64,000 nt of DNA, from contig NC_089318.1 in assembly GCF_036669915.1 (NCBI RefSeq), positions 20,726,405 through 20,790,404 of the forward strand, written 5' to 3'. How positions within the stretch are numbered: the first letter of the stretch is position 1; every line of letters starts with the position of its first letter. The notes under the pieces were generated by a model. It saw only the letters and a program-made list of their open reading frames with translations, was not told the DNA's origin and did no database searches. Shown here piece by piece: positions 23,542-36,900 of this stretch. The stretch is from Pocillopora verrucosa (Eukaryota > Cnidaria > Anthozoa > Scleractinia > Pocilloporidae). A program made the position numbers and the translations under genes.

Positions 23542-26130
23542 CTAAACAGAAACAAAGACAACGATCAATGCAGTTGTTGAAAAGTTGTACAACCGGGAAC
23601 GGTCGCTATTTATCGTCTAGGGGGAAGGAGGGTGCGGATGATTTTAGTTATGTCACAAAAAAAATTTACCTGATCTTCCCCTCATCGGCATTCAGTTAGC
23701 AACGACTGATCCCCTATAAGTTCCCACTGAAAACCATGGGTTCCCCTAAAAACTTACAACCCTCCACCCCCTCCCTAAATAAAATAATGACCGGTCTCTA
23801 AAGAATGGTTATTGCACAAGTCTCGGTCGATATCTTTAAGAAATTTTCGATGACCCAATTTTAATTTTTGTATTGTTTTATTTTTGTTTGTGTCTTTGAC
23901 TCTTGTCAGTCTTCGTTGTCTTAATTACCTTGTATTGTTTTTTGGCTTGTGCTTTTCTTACCGTTGTTAATTTTTAAAATTGTATCACCCCCCTCCCCCT
24001 CCCCCCCCCCCCCCAACGCATGAAAACATCGCTAGGGAGAGCATGCGCACAGTTACACTGATTCTTTAATTAACATGATGCATTGTCTCTAGCCAAGAGA
24101 CTATAATCTCTTGGTCTGGGTAACATCTTTTTAAAGCATCATGAATTTAAGAGGGGAATAAATAAGTTTTTAGATCAGCTCATTTGCACTATAAAAACGA
24201 ATTGCAGTAGTACAGATTTAAAAATATCACGGATCACTGATCGACTGAAAATGTTTTCCCGAATTCCTGATTCTGCTTGTGCATTAGAAGTTAGATTGTG
24301 GATTAGATCGTTACTCTTCAGTCTTCCTCTCTAAAAACCTTTGATTTGATTTCCTGAATTAAAGATATTTTCTAAAGTCGTAGCGTTAATTCCATTAATT
24401 TCACTAATTAAAAAGAGAAAAGTCAAAACATTTTGAGGTAATTAGTAAGCGTGTTTGAGGTTTCGAAAATTTCCCAATAATTGTAGAGCCTCAAATAAAT
24501 TAGATTGAGGAATCAGCAGAATTTTCGAATCAGGGAGCAACGAATCGTTAGAATGACTTTTCCAAAAGCAGCACAAAAAACTTATCTTATAAACTTATAG
24601 ATAAAAATCAAATTCGGGTCTCTAAAGACGTTGTCCGCCAAATATAGTCAGTTTTCAAGTTGGAAAATTCTCTTAATTTTGATATTTTTGTTTGCTCATT
24701 TGTGGTTTCCGTCTTCCGATTTACAATAAATGAGGGGAAAAATGGAAATTCGGCCAGTATCCGCTTAGTGTGGTTTCCGATAACTTAATGAGGTTTGTTT
24801 CAGATATGACTTGTTACTTACCGTTAGCTGCAATGTCACTCGCAATTTTTTTAAACAGTACGACTTATCGTACCCATATTTGTCTGGCTAGGTGTTGTTT
24901 GAACCTGCGTTGACTTTTAACCGTGCACGAGTGGCCCTCCTGCCTCACTTAACTTTAAATTATTTGTTTTGAAGATCAAGGTCAAAAATTGGTGGAACTA
25001 TTGCATAAGAATTAAAAAATCTGCATTCACTGACAGAAATCTTCTGTAAAAACTGCTTTCTTTCGTTGTCAAGTAAAAAAGATAAAAAAAAAAAAGATGA
25101 TTTAATAAATATCACGTACACCTTCCATTCGGTTCGATGCATTGCTGTAGCAACTGAATCTTTTATCAGTTAAAAATATGACTTATGCGTGTCATTTGCT
25201 TATACAAATAGGGTATTCATCTCATCGACGTGTGGGACACGAATTTTAGCGTGGGTGGTTTAACGTCAGTTCACAAGTATAATTTTTAATTGCCTCGACC
25301 CTCGGATCAAAGTAGACTAGATAGTATTTTGATTTCAGCGAGAAAACTTACACGTTAAGTCTTAGGATCATCGTTACGTTTGGATGACACTTCGTTATGG
25401 GCATTACTGGTCTTGCTTTTCTCTTGATTAATGGTCAGTCTATAATGATCTTAACAAAGGAAGATCATTTTTTCCCGAGACCATCGTCCCTTAGCGACAG
25501 GCAAAAAACTTTGACGTGGACAAAAAAATTTTATCCATCTCTCTCTCGGCAAATAGTTAACCTGCAAAATGGCAGTGGAAAGTCAATAATGATAAAGATG
25601 ATAATGACAATCAAAACGATATAATACTCCGAGAATAATTTATTTTTATCGTCTTCCAGAGATTCGCGGTGTTTCTAATTACTTTTTACGGTTTTCAAAT
25701 TCATTTTGAATTATATCGCAAACACATTACATGCTTCTAATTTTAATGATTTGATGATTTATCAAGATAGTTAAAAACGTGGTGCCATAGTCATTAAGGC
25801 CAACTGTTCGTCCGCGATAAGAATAAGAAGGAAGTACTCGACATTATTGTAAGAACTGTGCGGCACCGCGTGCGCAAACACGTTGAAAACCATAGCGAAA
25901 GCTTACGTGTGTAGGGACGGACGGGTTGACGTGAGCCGGTCCGGAAATGATTAAGCGAAGGGTAAAAAATATTCAACTGAAATCATGTACATTGGTTCAT
26001 ATCGTAGGCAACTTGTGAACGAGACTGATATCATCTTCAAACTGTTACTTCGTTCGTTACATTCGTTTATCCCGCACATATCTTTACCAATAAGAGCAGG
26101 AATCAGAAAGTCATTCCAAACATCGCACTA
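23542..26130. other. Gene-poor intergenic stretch
   Basis: About 2.6 kb of AT-rich DNA between the LicD gene and the 3' end of collagen-like gene A. It holds a C-rich low-complexity run at about 23989-24014 and probably a 5' UTR exon of the LicD gene. The few open frames are short and resemble nothing I know. Confidence 0.4.
23989..24014 (+). repeat. Poly-C low-complexity tract
   Basis: C runs broken by single T residues, upstream of the LicD gene. Confidence 0.85.
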
Positions 26131-29100
26131 TTACGTTTCCAGCGGACACTCCCAGAAGTGTATGTAGCATTTCATGAGGCCTGATGAATTGTGGCTGACA
26201 CTGCCCCTACAGGTACACGTGTAGGTTGGCGTGCTAGACTTTGTATCACGTGATAGCAGGTACTGTCTTGCATCATCTGTTGAGCACGTCACTCCAATGA
26301 TTTTTTTGTTCTGATTGGATAAAAAAAAAAAAAAGAAAATGTATTGAGATGAGATGCGCATACGGTTTGTAGACAGCTGTCTTGTAGCAATTACGATAAA
26401 TTTCCAACTCATCAGCAACAAAAGATAATAGAAGTAAAGGAATTTTGTACGACAAAGGGCAGATTTTGGTACGCCTTAAAGCCCATAAAATGTTCTTACC
26501 CTGGTTTAGTTTTGCTGAAATCATTTAGAAGAGGTATGGCCTGCTCTGTTGGTCTTATCACTCATTAGACGCTCAAAGTGATTCCTCAATATTGCACTGC
26601 GTTTCATGTGATGCACATATAAATCACGTAATCAGGCAAATGACGCGCGCGCATTCCGAGAACACGATATTGTTTTTCAATCAATAGACCAGTTGAAGAG
26701 GTGCGATGGTCATTAGCTTTTAAACGAGCACGGTGATCTATATTTTATATTACATAATTTTGGTTTATAAATTATCCCCTTTAAATTGCAGAACTTAAGA
26801 AAATTCATCCAAAGGAAAAAAGATGAAGCTGAAAGCTCTCACGAAGCCAGTTACTCGATGATGCAAATCAAGGAACGTTTTGAGTCGATATCGTTTAAAA
26901 CTGCGTGATCTTTCCACAGATTATATAGACAATTTTTTTATACGCTCGAAACTTTCTACCTATCAAGTTTTTTTTATTTCATCCTAAAAACCTTCGCTTT
27001 TAGCTACCACAAATGTACCGTGAACCGATAAATAACGCGCGTGATTATTGCCAGTACAGGCACAGAAAGGGCAAGTTTCTTAAACAAGCACGGTGACATA
27101 TCTTTTTTATTGTATTTTTCGAAACAGACATATATTTGTCAGGAACATTTAAAGAAATTTTTCTTAAAAATTGTGCAATAACCTTTTTTTTTTTTCTGAG
27201 TGATCTCCTTAACTTGATCTCATGATATCTAGTAAATTTTTAATGTCAAAAGAGAGTAAACTTACAGTTGTTTCGACTACGCTAATGGCCGTGTTAGCGT
27301 ACGGACCACTTGTTGTTACTGAAGAATTGCTCCTATATCGACAAAGGCTCAGGTCGTGTACGCCGAGAGGTCCCCTGGCTCCTTTTGGTCCAGGTGCTCC
27401 AGTATCCCCTTTAGGGCCCTGAGTTCCGTTGTATCCTTGTGGACCACGGAAACCAGGGACACCTGGAAGTCCCTTAGGGCCAATAGCACCGGTGATTCCG
27501 GTTTTTCCTGGAGGGCCAGGAGACCCCTGAGGACCTTGAATTCCTTGGGGACCTGGGGGTCCTTGTAAGCCCAAGATCCCTGGGGGACCGACTGGTCCTG
27601 GTGGTCCCTGAAGCATGGTACCACGGGGATCTGTTTTATTTACCTGTAAAGCAAAATCAGTGATTCTAATTTTTCTTAATGAATGGCATAAAGGAAGTCT
27701 TATTTCATCGTCCATTGCTTCTATGGGCTAAAGATTAGATTTTTGTACATGTTATACTACCATGCCCTAGCAGGGGAAACAGACCTCTTATAATTCTTGA
27801 TGAAATAATCGGAGACACCAGCCTTGTCTAAGAAGGCCCCAAACTTGTAATGTCCCGTATTGGCCGATGACGCAGCATCGCGTCGAAGATTTTGACAGCA
27901 GATAGTGTTTGATGATGACGATAGTTGAACTTGCGCGCTGTTTGGATTAAGGCGAGCAACGACTAACCCAACCGTTTTGATATCTTTTCCTATTGAAAGT
28001 GTACTTTCTAAAGTTTTATAAATGGTTTCTGGAGCAGGATGTTTGAAAAAGGTCTGGTGTCCTCTTGAACCGCGCCACCCTGTGAATCATCCCAGTGTCA
28101 TAATTGGTAGTTCGAACGTAATGGACCATTTCAATACTGTCACGCAAAGGAAATATCTTCAACAAACAGAAAAGAAAAACTCACAGTAGAAAACAGATTA
28201 TCCAGTCTTCTTTTCTGAGTCGTCAAGGTGACATTCAATTTGTTTTCAGTTTTTGTCAGCTCATGCATTGTGTTTTGCAGCACAGTTATAGCATTTCTTA
28301 TCAAGGCTTCGTTCTGACTAAGTCTTCCTAACTCTTGCTTTAAACCATCAGCTGTGCCCTTTATAACAATCTGTGATGGTGGTGGCAGTTGTGGAGTTTT
28401 ATTTGGAGTTTTATTTGGAGTTGTTTCTGTTAAAAAAAAGGAGATTAAAGATGGAATTCATGGCAATAAGATGACAAAAAAATACTTGCTAACTAAGGGT
28501 AATCAGCAAGGAATCGAATATCCTAAATGTCACTGAAATAAATATGTCATTTGGTGTGACTTTAATCTGATTTCTTTCAACGAAAGAAAGGGTAAAACAC
28601 TTAAAGTACTATGCTTTTGATTCAGACGCCGAAATTATCTTGTGTCGAGCTAATTGCATCGATTGTCATAACCTTTTTTTTCCGGGAACCATCGAAATTC
28701 TTAAAAATAAAAACATGAATTATAATTTAATGGCTAATAATTGAAATTGGCTCCAATTTTCATTCATCAGTCTTACTTCTGTGATATCGGCATCAGTTAA
28801 AATTGTTATCTGGTTTGACCAATTTCGCCGGTCTGAAACGTACCACAGGACGCTGACGTCATCTTAATCTTAACGTCAACATTAAATAAGTTACTTCAGC
28901 TCGTTCTTCCGTTGTATGACGCACATCAAAAAAAATATCAAGTCCACAGTACCTCGCTGATGAAGTGTATTCGAGGACTTCACACTTGTGAGTGTCAGAG
29001 AATTGTAATTATTTTGTGATGTTTTCGTTATCCATTGTTAGACGACAATAAACGTCTAGATTACTCTAGTAAACTAAGTCGTGTTTTAAGTGAAACAAGT

Positions 29101-29230
29101 TACCTGGAACCTGCGAAATGGTTTCCCTTGGTTTTCTAAGAAGAATCCAGATATCTAACAGCAATGAAATCAAAGTTAAGACAATGAAAATTGCGACAAG
29201 AACACGTAGCATAAGAAGCTCATTTCGCAT
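26131..29230 (-). CDS. Collagen-like type II transmembrane protein, gene A (divergent member)
   Basis: Minus-strand member of the local family. Exons in transcript order: 29230-29104, 28426-28185, 27643-27266, 26310-26131, with phases matching and 308 residues. The start chosen is the first in-frame ATG with good context (ACCATGC); a further upstream exon cannot be excluded. Residues about 8-31 form the membrane helix ([20 protein letters not shown]). Exon 2 encodes a PNKT-repeat Pro/Thr segment and a heptad-like stalk of about 60 residues. Exon 3 encodes about 28 Gly-X-Y triplets ([10 protein letters not shown] onward), one containing an N-glycosylation sequon (GYNGTQG), then [11 protein letters not shown]. 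The last exon is the Cys-rich module ([16 protein letters not shown] ... HFWECPLET). Compared with genes B-E it has a longer collagen run and lacks the NP-x-F cytoplasmic motif. Function unknown. Confidence 0.8.
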
Positions 29231-31245
29231 GGTCTTCTGTTCTGCTTGATCTAAACTACAAGCAGATCCTATTACTATCCTCGGAGTGTAGAGATTTGTT
29301 TCCCATCTCACGCATCCGGTTGTCCCATGCTTTATGCTGCGATCCAACTACTCTAATTCCTGTTTGGCGAAGAGTCGAAGGAAAGAGGTGCAATTAAATT
29401 AAACACTGGCTTGGCACGTGAAGAAAAAAATTGTTCGTAGAAAAAAAACATAACAGGTTGTCTGAATTTGGGAAGTAAACAAACTGGTTGTTGGATCCGG
29501 CTCACACCGGATAAAGGTAAAGTGAAATACTTTGAATGTGACTGCCGAGGGAAGTTAAGATTCTTTTAGAATGCAATTCTCGGTAAACTGCAATCGTTTT
29601 TATTGCAACAAAGGGCCATACTAAATGACTATAAAAATATGGAAATCATATGTGAAAAGGATCAACAGTTGAACAGGTGGTTTATACCTGTTTTGTGCTC
29701 CTATGTATTGCCTCAAATCAAATAGAGTGTCCTAAAACTATCCTGGGTCAATAATTCGCTCCTCACTAATCTAGCTATCTGCGCTAAAGTGTATTTGGCA
29801 TCGTTTTGAAAAGGGCAGCAAATAGCAAAGTTTTTGGAAATGTTCATATTAAAAATCTCCCGAGAGAGTGTTTCGTATAATCACCAAAAGTGTAGCTTCC
29901 GGCTGGAATTTTCCATCAGAAAGATCAATTTTCTCTGATTCAAATTCTTACCCCAAAAAGACTTAGAATACACTGCAAGCCACATCAACTTACTTCTAGT
30001 ACACCTCTTCGGATTCTCTATAAGGTGAGAAAACAAGCCGAGTAAAACAGATTGAATGATTTGAGATCATTAAAAGTATTCTTCATTATTTTCAAATGAC
30101 CACCACGAAAATATCAAAATGTTCTATCTCTGCATCACCTCAGTAGGGATCACTTTAGTAGTCCTAAGTCAGAAATAAGCTGATAGAGGTGATAAAGATC
30201 TGCCTTTTACCAGTTTAGCTGGCAGCGTATGATTACAGAATAGACCTTGTTTGAATCATGAGAGGATGAAGGGATAAAATTGGAAGCTCCTAGTTTAGAT
30301 CTTGGCATATTTCAATTCTACTTTGGTTCTTCTGGAGCACTAATCTATTTTCTGGGATGGAAGTGGAGCCTCATCTCGATCTGATGTTCTGAGTAAAAAG
30401 AGTTCTGTGTCAGATAGCGTATAGATTTATTTCTGTCGATGAAAACGACTTCCAAAAAGAAGAAAAATTATAATTTTTCGTCAGTGTAGGCTCACGTTGT
30501 GGATGTTTTGGGAAACAAAATAACTTTTTCACCCGGGACTGACAACCATTTCATTAAAATCGACATATTCTGATTAACATCCAGCTTGTTCTTAATTATC
30601 TCCTTTTTCTCTCTGCTCTAAAGCTTTACTCTGTTGTTCGCAACAAGATTGGAGGGTCGCTGATGAGCACAGAAGTGACCGATATCAAATGTGGCTTCAA
30701 ATCCTTTCAATGACTTACTCGAGTCTAATTTAACAATACGTATTCCTTTATGAATGTAATGCAGCAAGGAGCTGCTTTCCTGAAGCGCGAAAAAATCCTG
30801 GAATAGATAAGTTTTATTCGAGATAATGTGCTTTTTATTGGGATGGCATTTACAGAGAGGCCAACTATCCAACTGATTACTGCATAAATGCTCGTGACGC
30901 GTGGTGGGTTTGGACAACTGAGAATTATTTATAGACTTTTATAGTCTTTTATTTATAGTTCATATTTTATCCGCATTTTTCATAAATCCTAAGGATTTTT
31001 TGTTCGTCAGCGCACTATGTCTGTTAATTATCGACTTGTTGTTATTTATTTCAATCTCTTTTTCCTAGAAATCGTTATATCAAGGTTCCCTGAGGGTTAT
31101 GTTCGAGCATCCCTAATTTGATGTTTTATAGCATGACGTGACCTTAACGTCATTCAAATGCACCCCTCCAGCTATTCGTATTTACCTACCAAGTATAAGT
31201 TAACGTCAGCACCGCTCAAGGAAATAGAATTTTCCCTTGAGGTCA
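29231..31245. other. Intergenic DNA upstream of gene A
   Basis: About 2 kb with no recognised gene. It presumably contains the promoter and 5' UTR of gene A. An open frame at 30618-30917 on the minus strand resembles nothing I know and has no splice or family support. Confidence 0.35.
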
Positions 31246-31500
31246 ACAATGGCACTCAGGGTCCTCGAGCTTCCAACAAGCCCACCTGGTTAAGGCCAAA
31301 TTAGTCCAATTGGTCCGCCAGGTGTGCTGGGTCTCCCAGGTGTAGTTAGTCCGCCAGTTGTGCAGTGTCCTCCAGATCATAGCAGATCTCAAGGTCCCTT
31401 AGGTCCCATTGGGTCTTCACATGCTCAGAGTCTGCAGGGTCCTCAGGGTCCAACAGGAATTTAAGGTCCACAAGGTTGCAAGTATGAACTAAGGTAATAG
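31246..31500 (+). pseudogene. Relic collagen exon of the same gene family
   Basis: Plus-strand translation shows decayed Gly-X-Y repeats: GTQGPRA, then in another frame GPPGVLGLPGVV, GPLGPIGSS and LQGPQGPTGI, followed by a TAA and GPQGCKYEL. The Cys after the repeats sits where live members have FSQCEHK or LSLCRYR. In-frame stops, at least one frameshift and broken triplets show that it is dead. It lies between gene A and gene B in the orientation of gene B, so a further family member probably once stood here. Confidence 0.72.
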
Positions 31501-31873
31501 TGAGCAGGACTCGGAACCTGCCCGGCATAGAACTTCCACTGAAGAAGCTAAACAAGCTCTCGGATGGAGATGCATTTAGTTCAATTAAATTTCACAACTT
31601 TCCTATAAATTTCAAGCTTCGGATATTTAACCTGACGTGGAAAGAGGTTCGCTGAAAACCTACTCAAGCTAACATTAGTTGGTACAACCGTGCATTGTTA
31701 AGTGTGTGTGCGTGTGCTGAAAGTGGCATTTTTAAAAGTTGTCAAATCCAGCCGTGAGTGAGACTGGGTTCGACTCCGGTTAAAATGGCGAGTCTTTAGT
31801 CGCGTTACAATACTCTTTCTTTTCTTTTCCCTTATCCTTCTGTCTTTTATCAACCTTCCACGTTAGTTTTCTT

Positions 31874-32008
31874 CATGGAGCGAAGTAACTTATGTATGGA
31901 GCGAAGTAACTTATATGATGGCGCGAACTAACTTTCGAGTGGAGCGATCTGACTTCGGTATGGAGCGATCTGACTTGGAGCGATCTAACCATGGAGCGAT
32001 CTAACCGT
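31874..32008 (+). repeat. Imperfect short tandem repeat (ATGGAGCGA unit)
   Basis: About six to seven units of roughly 13-22 bp based on TGGAGCGAtcTgACtt. Early units read GGAGCGAAGTAACTTAT and later ones GGAGCGATCTGACTT or GGAGCGATCTAACC. Unit length shrinks towards the right end. Confidence 0.75.
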
Positions 32009-32140
32009 AAACCCTTGTCAGTTCATCCAGAAGTCTTTGTATATTAAATTGAAAACGATTCAATCGCTGATCGCACGCAGGTCGCAGGGATGTATCGACA
32101 TTCGTAGATATACCAAGCTAAGATATTTATAATACACATA

Positions 32141-32275
32141 CGAAGGGCTAACGCTAGTAACGTCAGCTTTGAAACTCTTTACGGTGGCCAATTTACATTA
32201 TCAACATAGTTGATAATTCCAAATTATCCCCACCAACGCAGCACCAGAGTTTCTTTGGTAGCTCACCACCTTTAT
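32141..32275 (+). repeat. Dispersed repeat, GACGAAGGGCTAACG family
   Basis: Contains CGAAGGGCTAACGCT, AACGTCAGCTTTGAAA, CTCTTTACGGTGGCCAATTT and a block around CACCAACGCAGCACCAGAG. The same blocks in the same order recur at 117-263 and, reversed, at 1332-1500, so this is one copy of a common interspersed element. Confidence 0.75.
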
Positions 32276-33948
32276 TAAGATATTCATGAAAGCTCTTATG
32301 CCAGTCGTTGAAAACTCAATCAGCAATTGGGAGTGACAAATATTTTCTTTTTCTCAACAGAAACTTTCAATAGCTCACAGTCGTTGATGTATTGTTAAAC
32401 AATGCATATTGAAATATTGAAAAATGAAGTCCTGTCAATCAAAAAACAAAGAATTAAATTTTTAATAAAGGAGAGACAAATTCGCACCATTTGTCTCAAT
32501 TGATTTTTGAGGTCTGTGACATTATTCATGCAAAATCAAATTGCCTGCTTCTAAACCTTTTTTCATAGATTTCGAGAGTCGCAACGAGTTATTTGATAGA
32601 CCTTGCTCATTGAAATAGTTGAACAAACTTTCTGAAATACGTTCAGCAATGTTAAAACGTACTGTTTTAGTGTTTACCGTCATGTTTAAACTTATGCATC
32701 ACCAAGCAACCCAAGACAGTAAATTTTATGTTTTGCTAACTTATATTTAGATCAATTCCTCTGATAATTACTCATTTTCCCACTTGCATTTAATGGTCCC
32801 CAGTCATCGACATGCGAGTGGAAACTTGGTTCTTCTTAAAGAAACGCTATTTTTAACAACAAAAAGGAGACAAACGTCGAGAGGCGCGAATGGGAAAAGC
32901 AGCCATTGTAAAATGTCAGGGTGTGTTAATCAGGTGGCGTTTAAAACGTCGACCTCGAGTTCGATAGCTTGCTATTGACTTTGTGCATGCTTCGCATAGA
33001 GTTTTATAAGAACGTTCCAAAATGCCTTTTCTTGCCTTTGCTGTTGCGTGAAGCAAAAATTGGGCTTAGACAACCTTAAATTAGTTTTACTTCTTCAAGG
33101 ATGACCGCTAATGAGCGGCTTGGCTGGCTTTCAGGTTAAAGAGGATAAAGGATAAGTATCTTTGATTGTGAAAGGCCGCACCTAATAAAAGTAAATGAAC
33201 TACGGAAAAGATTTCTAAGAACCTCCTTTTATCTTGCATGTAAATGTTTCCTCTTTGAATATTCAATTATTCTTCGGTTTAGTTGCGGGTTTGATCTTGG
33301 ACTAATATGGAGAAGAAAAACAGGAAACAAAAAAATCTCCCCTTTTGTGTTGAAAAGGATCCTTTAGGAAAAATTGGCTTGTTAACTTTTATTGAAATAT
33401 CCCGGTGTTTCCTTAATATCATTGTATTACTTCACGGACTTCTTTTTTGCCATTATGACCAATTAAAATTGAAAAAACACTGAATAACGTCACAGCCACT
33501 TTAATTCTCACATATAAGCGGCTGAGGCTTTACAAAGCTTTACCAGCAAGAGTTCTTTTGTCAGGTTTCCCTTAGGCTGTTACAGACTACGTTCGCTACT
33601 GAAAGTTTTATTTCAGGTTTAACCAGTCGACCTCTAATAACGTCACCGTCTTTACTAACTTGACCTTAAGGGTTAAGAGGTGGGCAGAATGTTGTTAAAC
33701 AAAATTTTAAGCTCTCACGACTTTCGGATGCCTTGAGGGTTATTTTTGTTTGCTTTCTGTCATTAAAAACTCATTACATTCCCGGCACGTAGGTTAATAT
33801 TTTCTTAACGGGTAAAGGTGTTATTAAACTTCGTGATCACCGCGGCGTGACTAACGTTTAGTTATATAGAGAGTGAGAAGGCTCCTTTCTGTTTGTTGCG
33901 ATTTGTCTACATCTTTGACACAATGAACTGAAATAAGCCGGTTTTGGA
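32276..33948. other. Intergenic DNA upstream of gene B
   Basis: No gene recognised. This should hold the promoter and 5' UTR of gene B. Confidence 0.35.
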
Positions 33949-36900
33949 ATGGCCTCCTCAAAAACTCGTGCGTCATGCAGTGGTGGACCTTTCGCTGTTG
34001 TAAATCCTGCCTTCCAAAATTGGTGCCACGATGATGGTAAAAAGGACAGAAAAGGGTTACTTACATCAATAGCTGACAAAAACTATGGAGCAAAACGGGT
34101 GTTACCGCATGAAAACCAGTTTTCACCCAAAGAACCGCAGAAAACGAGCCACGAATCTTCAGGTGCACTCAGGACAAACCGAATTCTGTTGTGGCTGATG
34201 GTATTTCTTTGCCTTGTGTCAACGGCAGCACTTGCGCTAACAATCCTGATGTTGTTCGGTAAAATTGGCGATCGATGTAGCTGTGAAACAAACCCAGGTA
34301 ATCACGTAGAAAAAAAAATCAAATAATAAACCTACTTAGAAATATTTCAATTACATTTACTGGACTTGACGACTATTACAAGGATGCAATGCACACTTTG
34401 GCTACATTACAATTCTATACCTTCGAACGTTCGAGTAAAAAGGAATCCATCAAATATTTTCTGCTGAGTCAATAAAAACTTTCATAAATTCATTCTTTTA
34501 CGAAGGGTTACACATGGTAGGAAGAGCATTTATTGATGAGTCGCTTTTAACTCATCATGTGGATAAAACAGGTGGAACTTTCGTTTCTTCACGTCTCAAA
34601 GCGTAAAACCGCGCTTATTACATGTGGAAAAATAAGAGCCGTCGGGAGTATTTTTCTAAGAGACCGGGAGTTTAGAAGACTCAAAGAGTTACTTTCGTAC
34701 GTGGTTTGCGTTAACTGAAGGTTCTTAGAACACGCATCGATCACTGTTACCTATGAAACTAAACCTTCTGGGTTTTAATCGCCATGTTTGAATGACCTTA
34801 TTTATTTTTTTTAAGACTTGACCTTGGAGTGATACACGTCGACTAATAACATCTTTTAAAGGGGTATTTGTCTACAGTAGGAATCTACAAATCTTAACAC
34901 CAAATACATTTTTTTTTGTAATAAGTTAACACGTCTAAAGACGTACCTAATTGAAAAGGAAGTTTCGACCACGGTAAAATGTGTCTAACGGCTACCTTTA
35001 AAGCATCGCCTGTTAACCTTTTAAAGTTAAGTTTAGAAGTTAACTCAAGATAAAAGAATGTTTTCGAGTTTATATAGATGAAAACTGAGGCATGCTCCAC
35101 TATTTCTTATGAGGAAATTAAGTCCAGGATAAATGAATAGCGACAACGTACAATAAGCCTTCGATGCGTTCGGAACAAATGAAATCGTTTGAACTTTACC
35201 GCTCCATTTCGTTTTATTTCATGTTTGCGTATTATCTATTGCTACACTTGTCTATATTGATTTTGGTTAAGTATGGCAATATTAATTTTCTTATCTGCTT
35301 AGGTCTCCCATTGAACAATCGTTTGAAAAATGCTTGCATCCGTTGTTTGAAAAGTTGCCCGATCACGGTTTATTAAATCTCGAAAAATTTCGTCAATTTT
35401 CACGATTATCATTTGAACCTGTACTTATCTAATCAAATCAAAAGCTGTTTTGTTGTTTTCTGTTGTTCCGTCTCTTTCAACTTTGATGTAGTTTTGTATG
35501 TGCCAAGGAAGCACTCAAAATAATCTTGACTCAGCTCTTTATGAGTGCAGTCACTTACGGCTCTTGCGTCTGTATTTTTACGATTCTTAGACAGACCGGA
35601 ATTTCATGAAAACCACAGCACAAATAACGCTTAAAATAGTCTCGAGCGAGCACAACGATTTCCTAGAAAATGGCGCGTCTTTCCGGATTAAAAACTAATC
35701 GAATGTCATTCATCCTGTTGCACCATGTCTACCTTCACTTTGACAGCGCTATTGACAAAATTTCTTCCCATTCAAATGTTTTGACGTAAAGCGATCTTTG
35801 TTTGAAGAGCGCATTTTTTCTAAGGTTACTATGAAAAGGGAAATGTTGTTGTGAGTAACCTCCATAGCCTTTTTTCCTGCCTTTTTTAATTTATTCCTGT
35901 AGCAAAAGTACAAAAGTTTCGGTCTGAAGAGGAGAAGGCGAAACAATTGTTTTTCAAGGCTCACTGAGTGTTTTTCCGATTGGCAAAAACATCCCACGGC
36001 GTACAAAAGATTAAAAATGCATCAAGAGTTTATTTAGCGAGTTTATGAAACGTAAGTGCTTATAGTCAAAAATGAAAGTCCAGAATTTTCTTGATTGAAA
36101 AATTACGGACGATTTCGAACTAAATTGAATCGTTATCTAGTTCAAGAGACCAGGTTTACGACAAGCATCTTTTAACCTAAACCGCACATATAAACGTTTT
36201 ACTGATACGATCAAATAATCTGGGGTGATGAATATTCACAAATGAAATGTTTATGTCAGCGTTTATTATATTTCGCCCGTTTCTCGAAGAGCGGATCTCA
36301 GTTTTGAGTGTTGGACCTGAGATCGCCAATAAAAATGTTGCTTATCAATTCATTGATCGGTGGTTTTTATGTTCCTTCTTCATCAGTAGAAGATTTTGAT
36401 TGAAAAAATTGTTAAATAAGCACTTCGCTTAATCAAACGGACAATGACCGTCTTCATTTTACTGCATTATATGTAATGGCTGACTTTTTTCAGAATGTTC
36501 TGTTGGACGCGAAAATTGATTTTCGTTACCTTATTGAGAGCTTGCAGTTTTGAAAAAGATTCTACATTGGTGAAATAGGAGCTAGATTTTTTGGATTTTT
36601 TGTTCATTTGAATAGTGCACTTTCAAAATTTTTAACTTACCTTTTCTACTGATCAGATGCGAACTAAACCAGTCATGAAGATAATGAGTCATTGAGACCC
36701 ATCCCTTTCATTAACCACGTTGAAATGCTCAGTGCTGAAATTTTCCAGCTCCTCTGGGCGACTGCAACGTCTCTTTTACTCATAACATACAATGATCGAT
36801 CTTTTACGGATTTCTGAAGTATCCAGAGCAAATATCACATGCAAACAATATGCAATACGCCCTTTCCCCTCGCCAGTATCTTCTTTTACTAGACGACAAC

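Noticed and set aside
27222..27568. Open frames on the plus strand through the gene A collagen exon
   Set aside because: Antisense reading of Gly-Pro repeats keeps frames open by base composition; the minus strand has the Gly-X-Y pattern and matching splice sites.
29231..29347. Extending gene A upstream of the ATG at 29230
   Set aside because: The frame stays open but has no in-frame ATG; the ACCATGC codon is the first good start. An upstream exon remains possible.
30618..30917. 99-residue minus-strand frame between genes A and B
   Set aside because: No recognised similarity, splice support or relation to the family.
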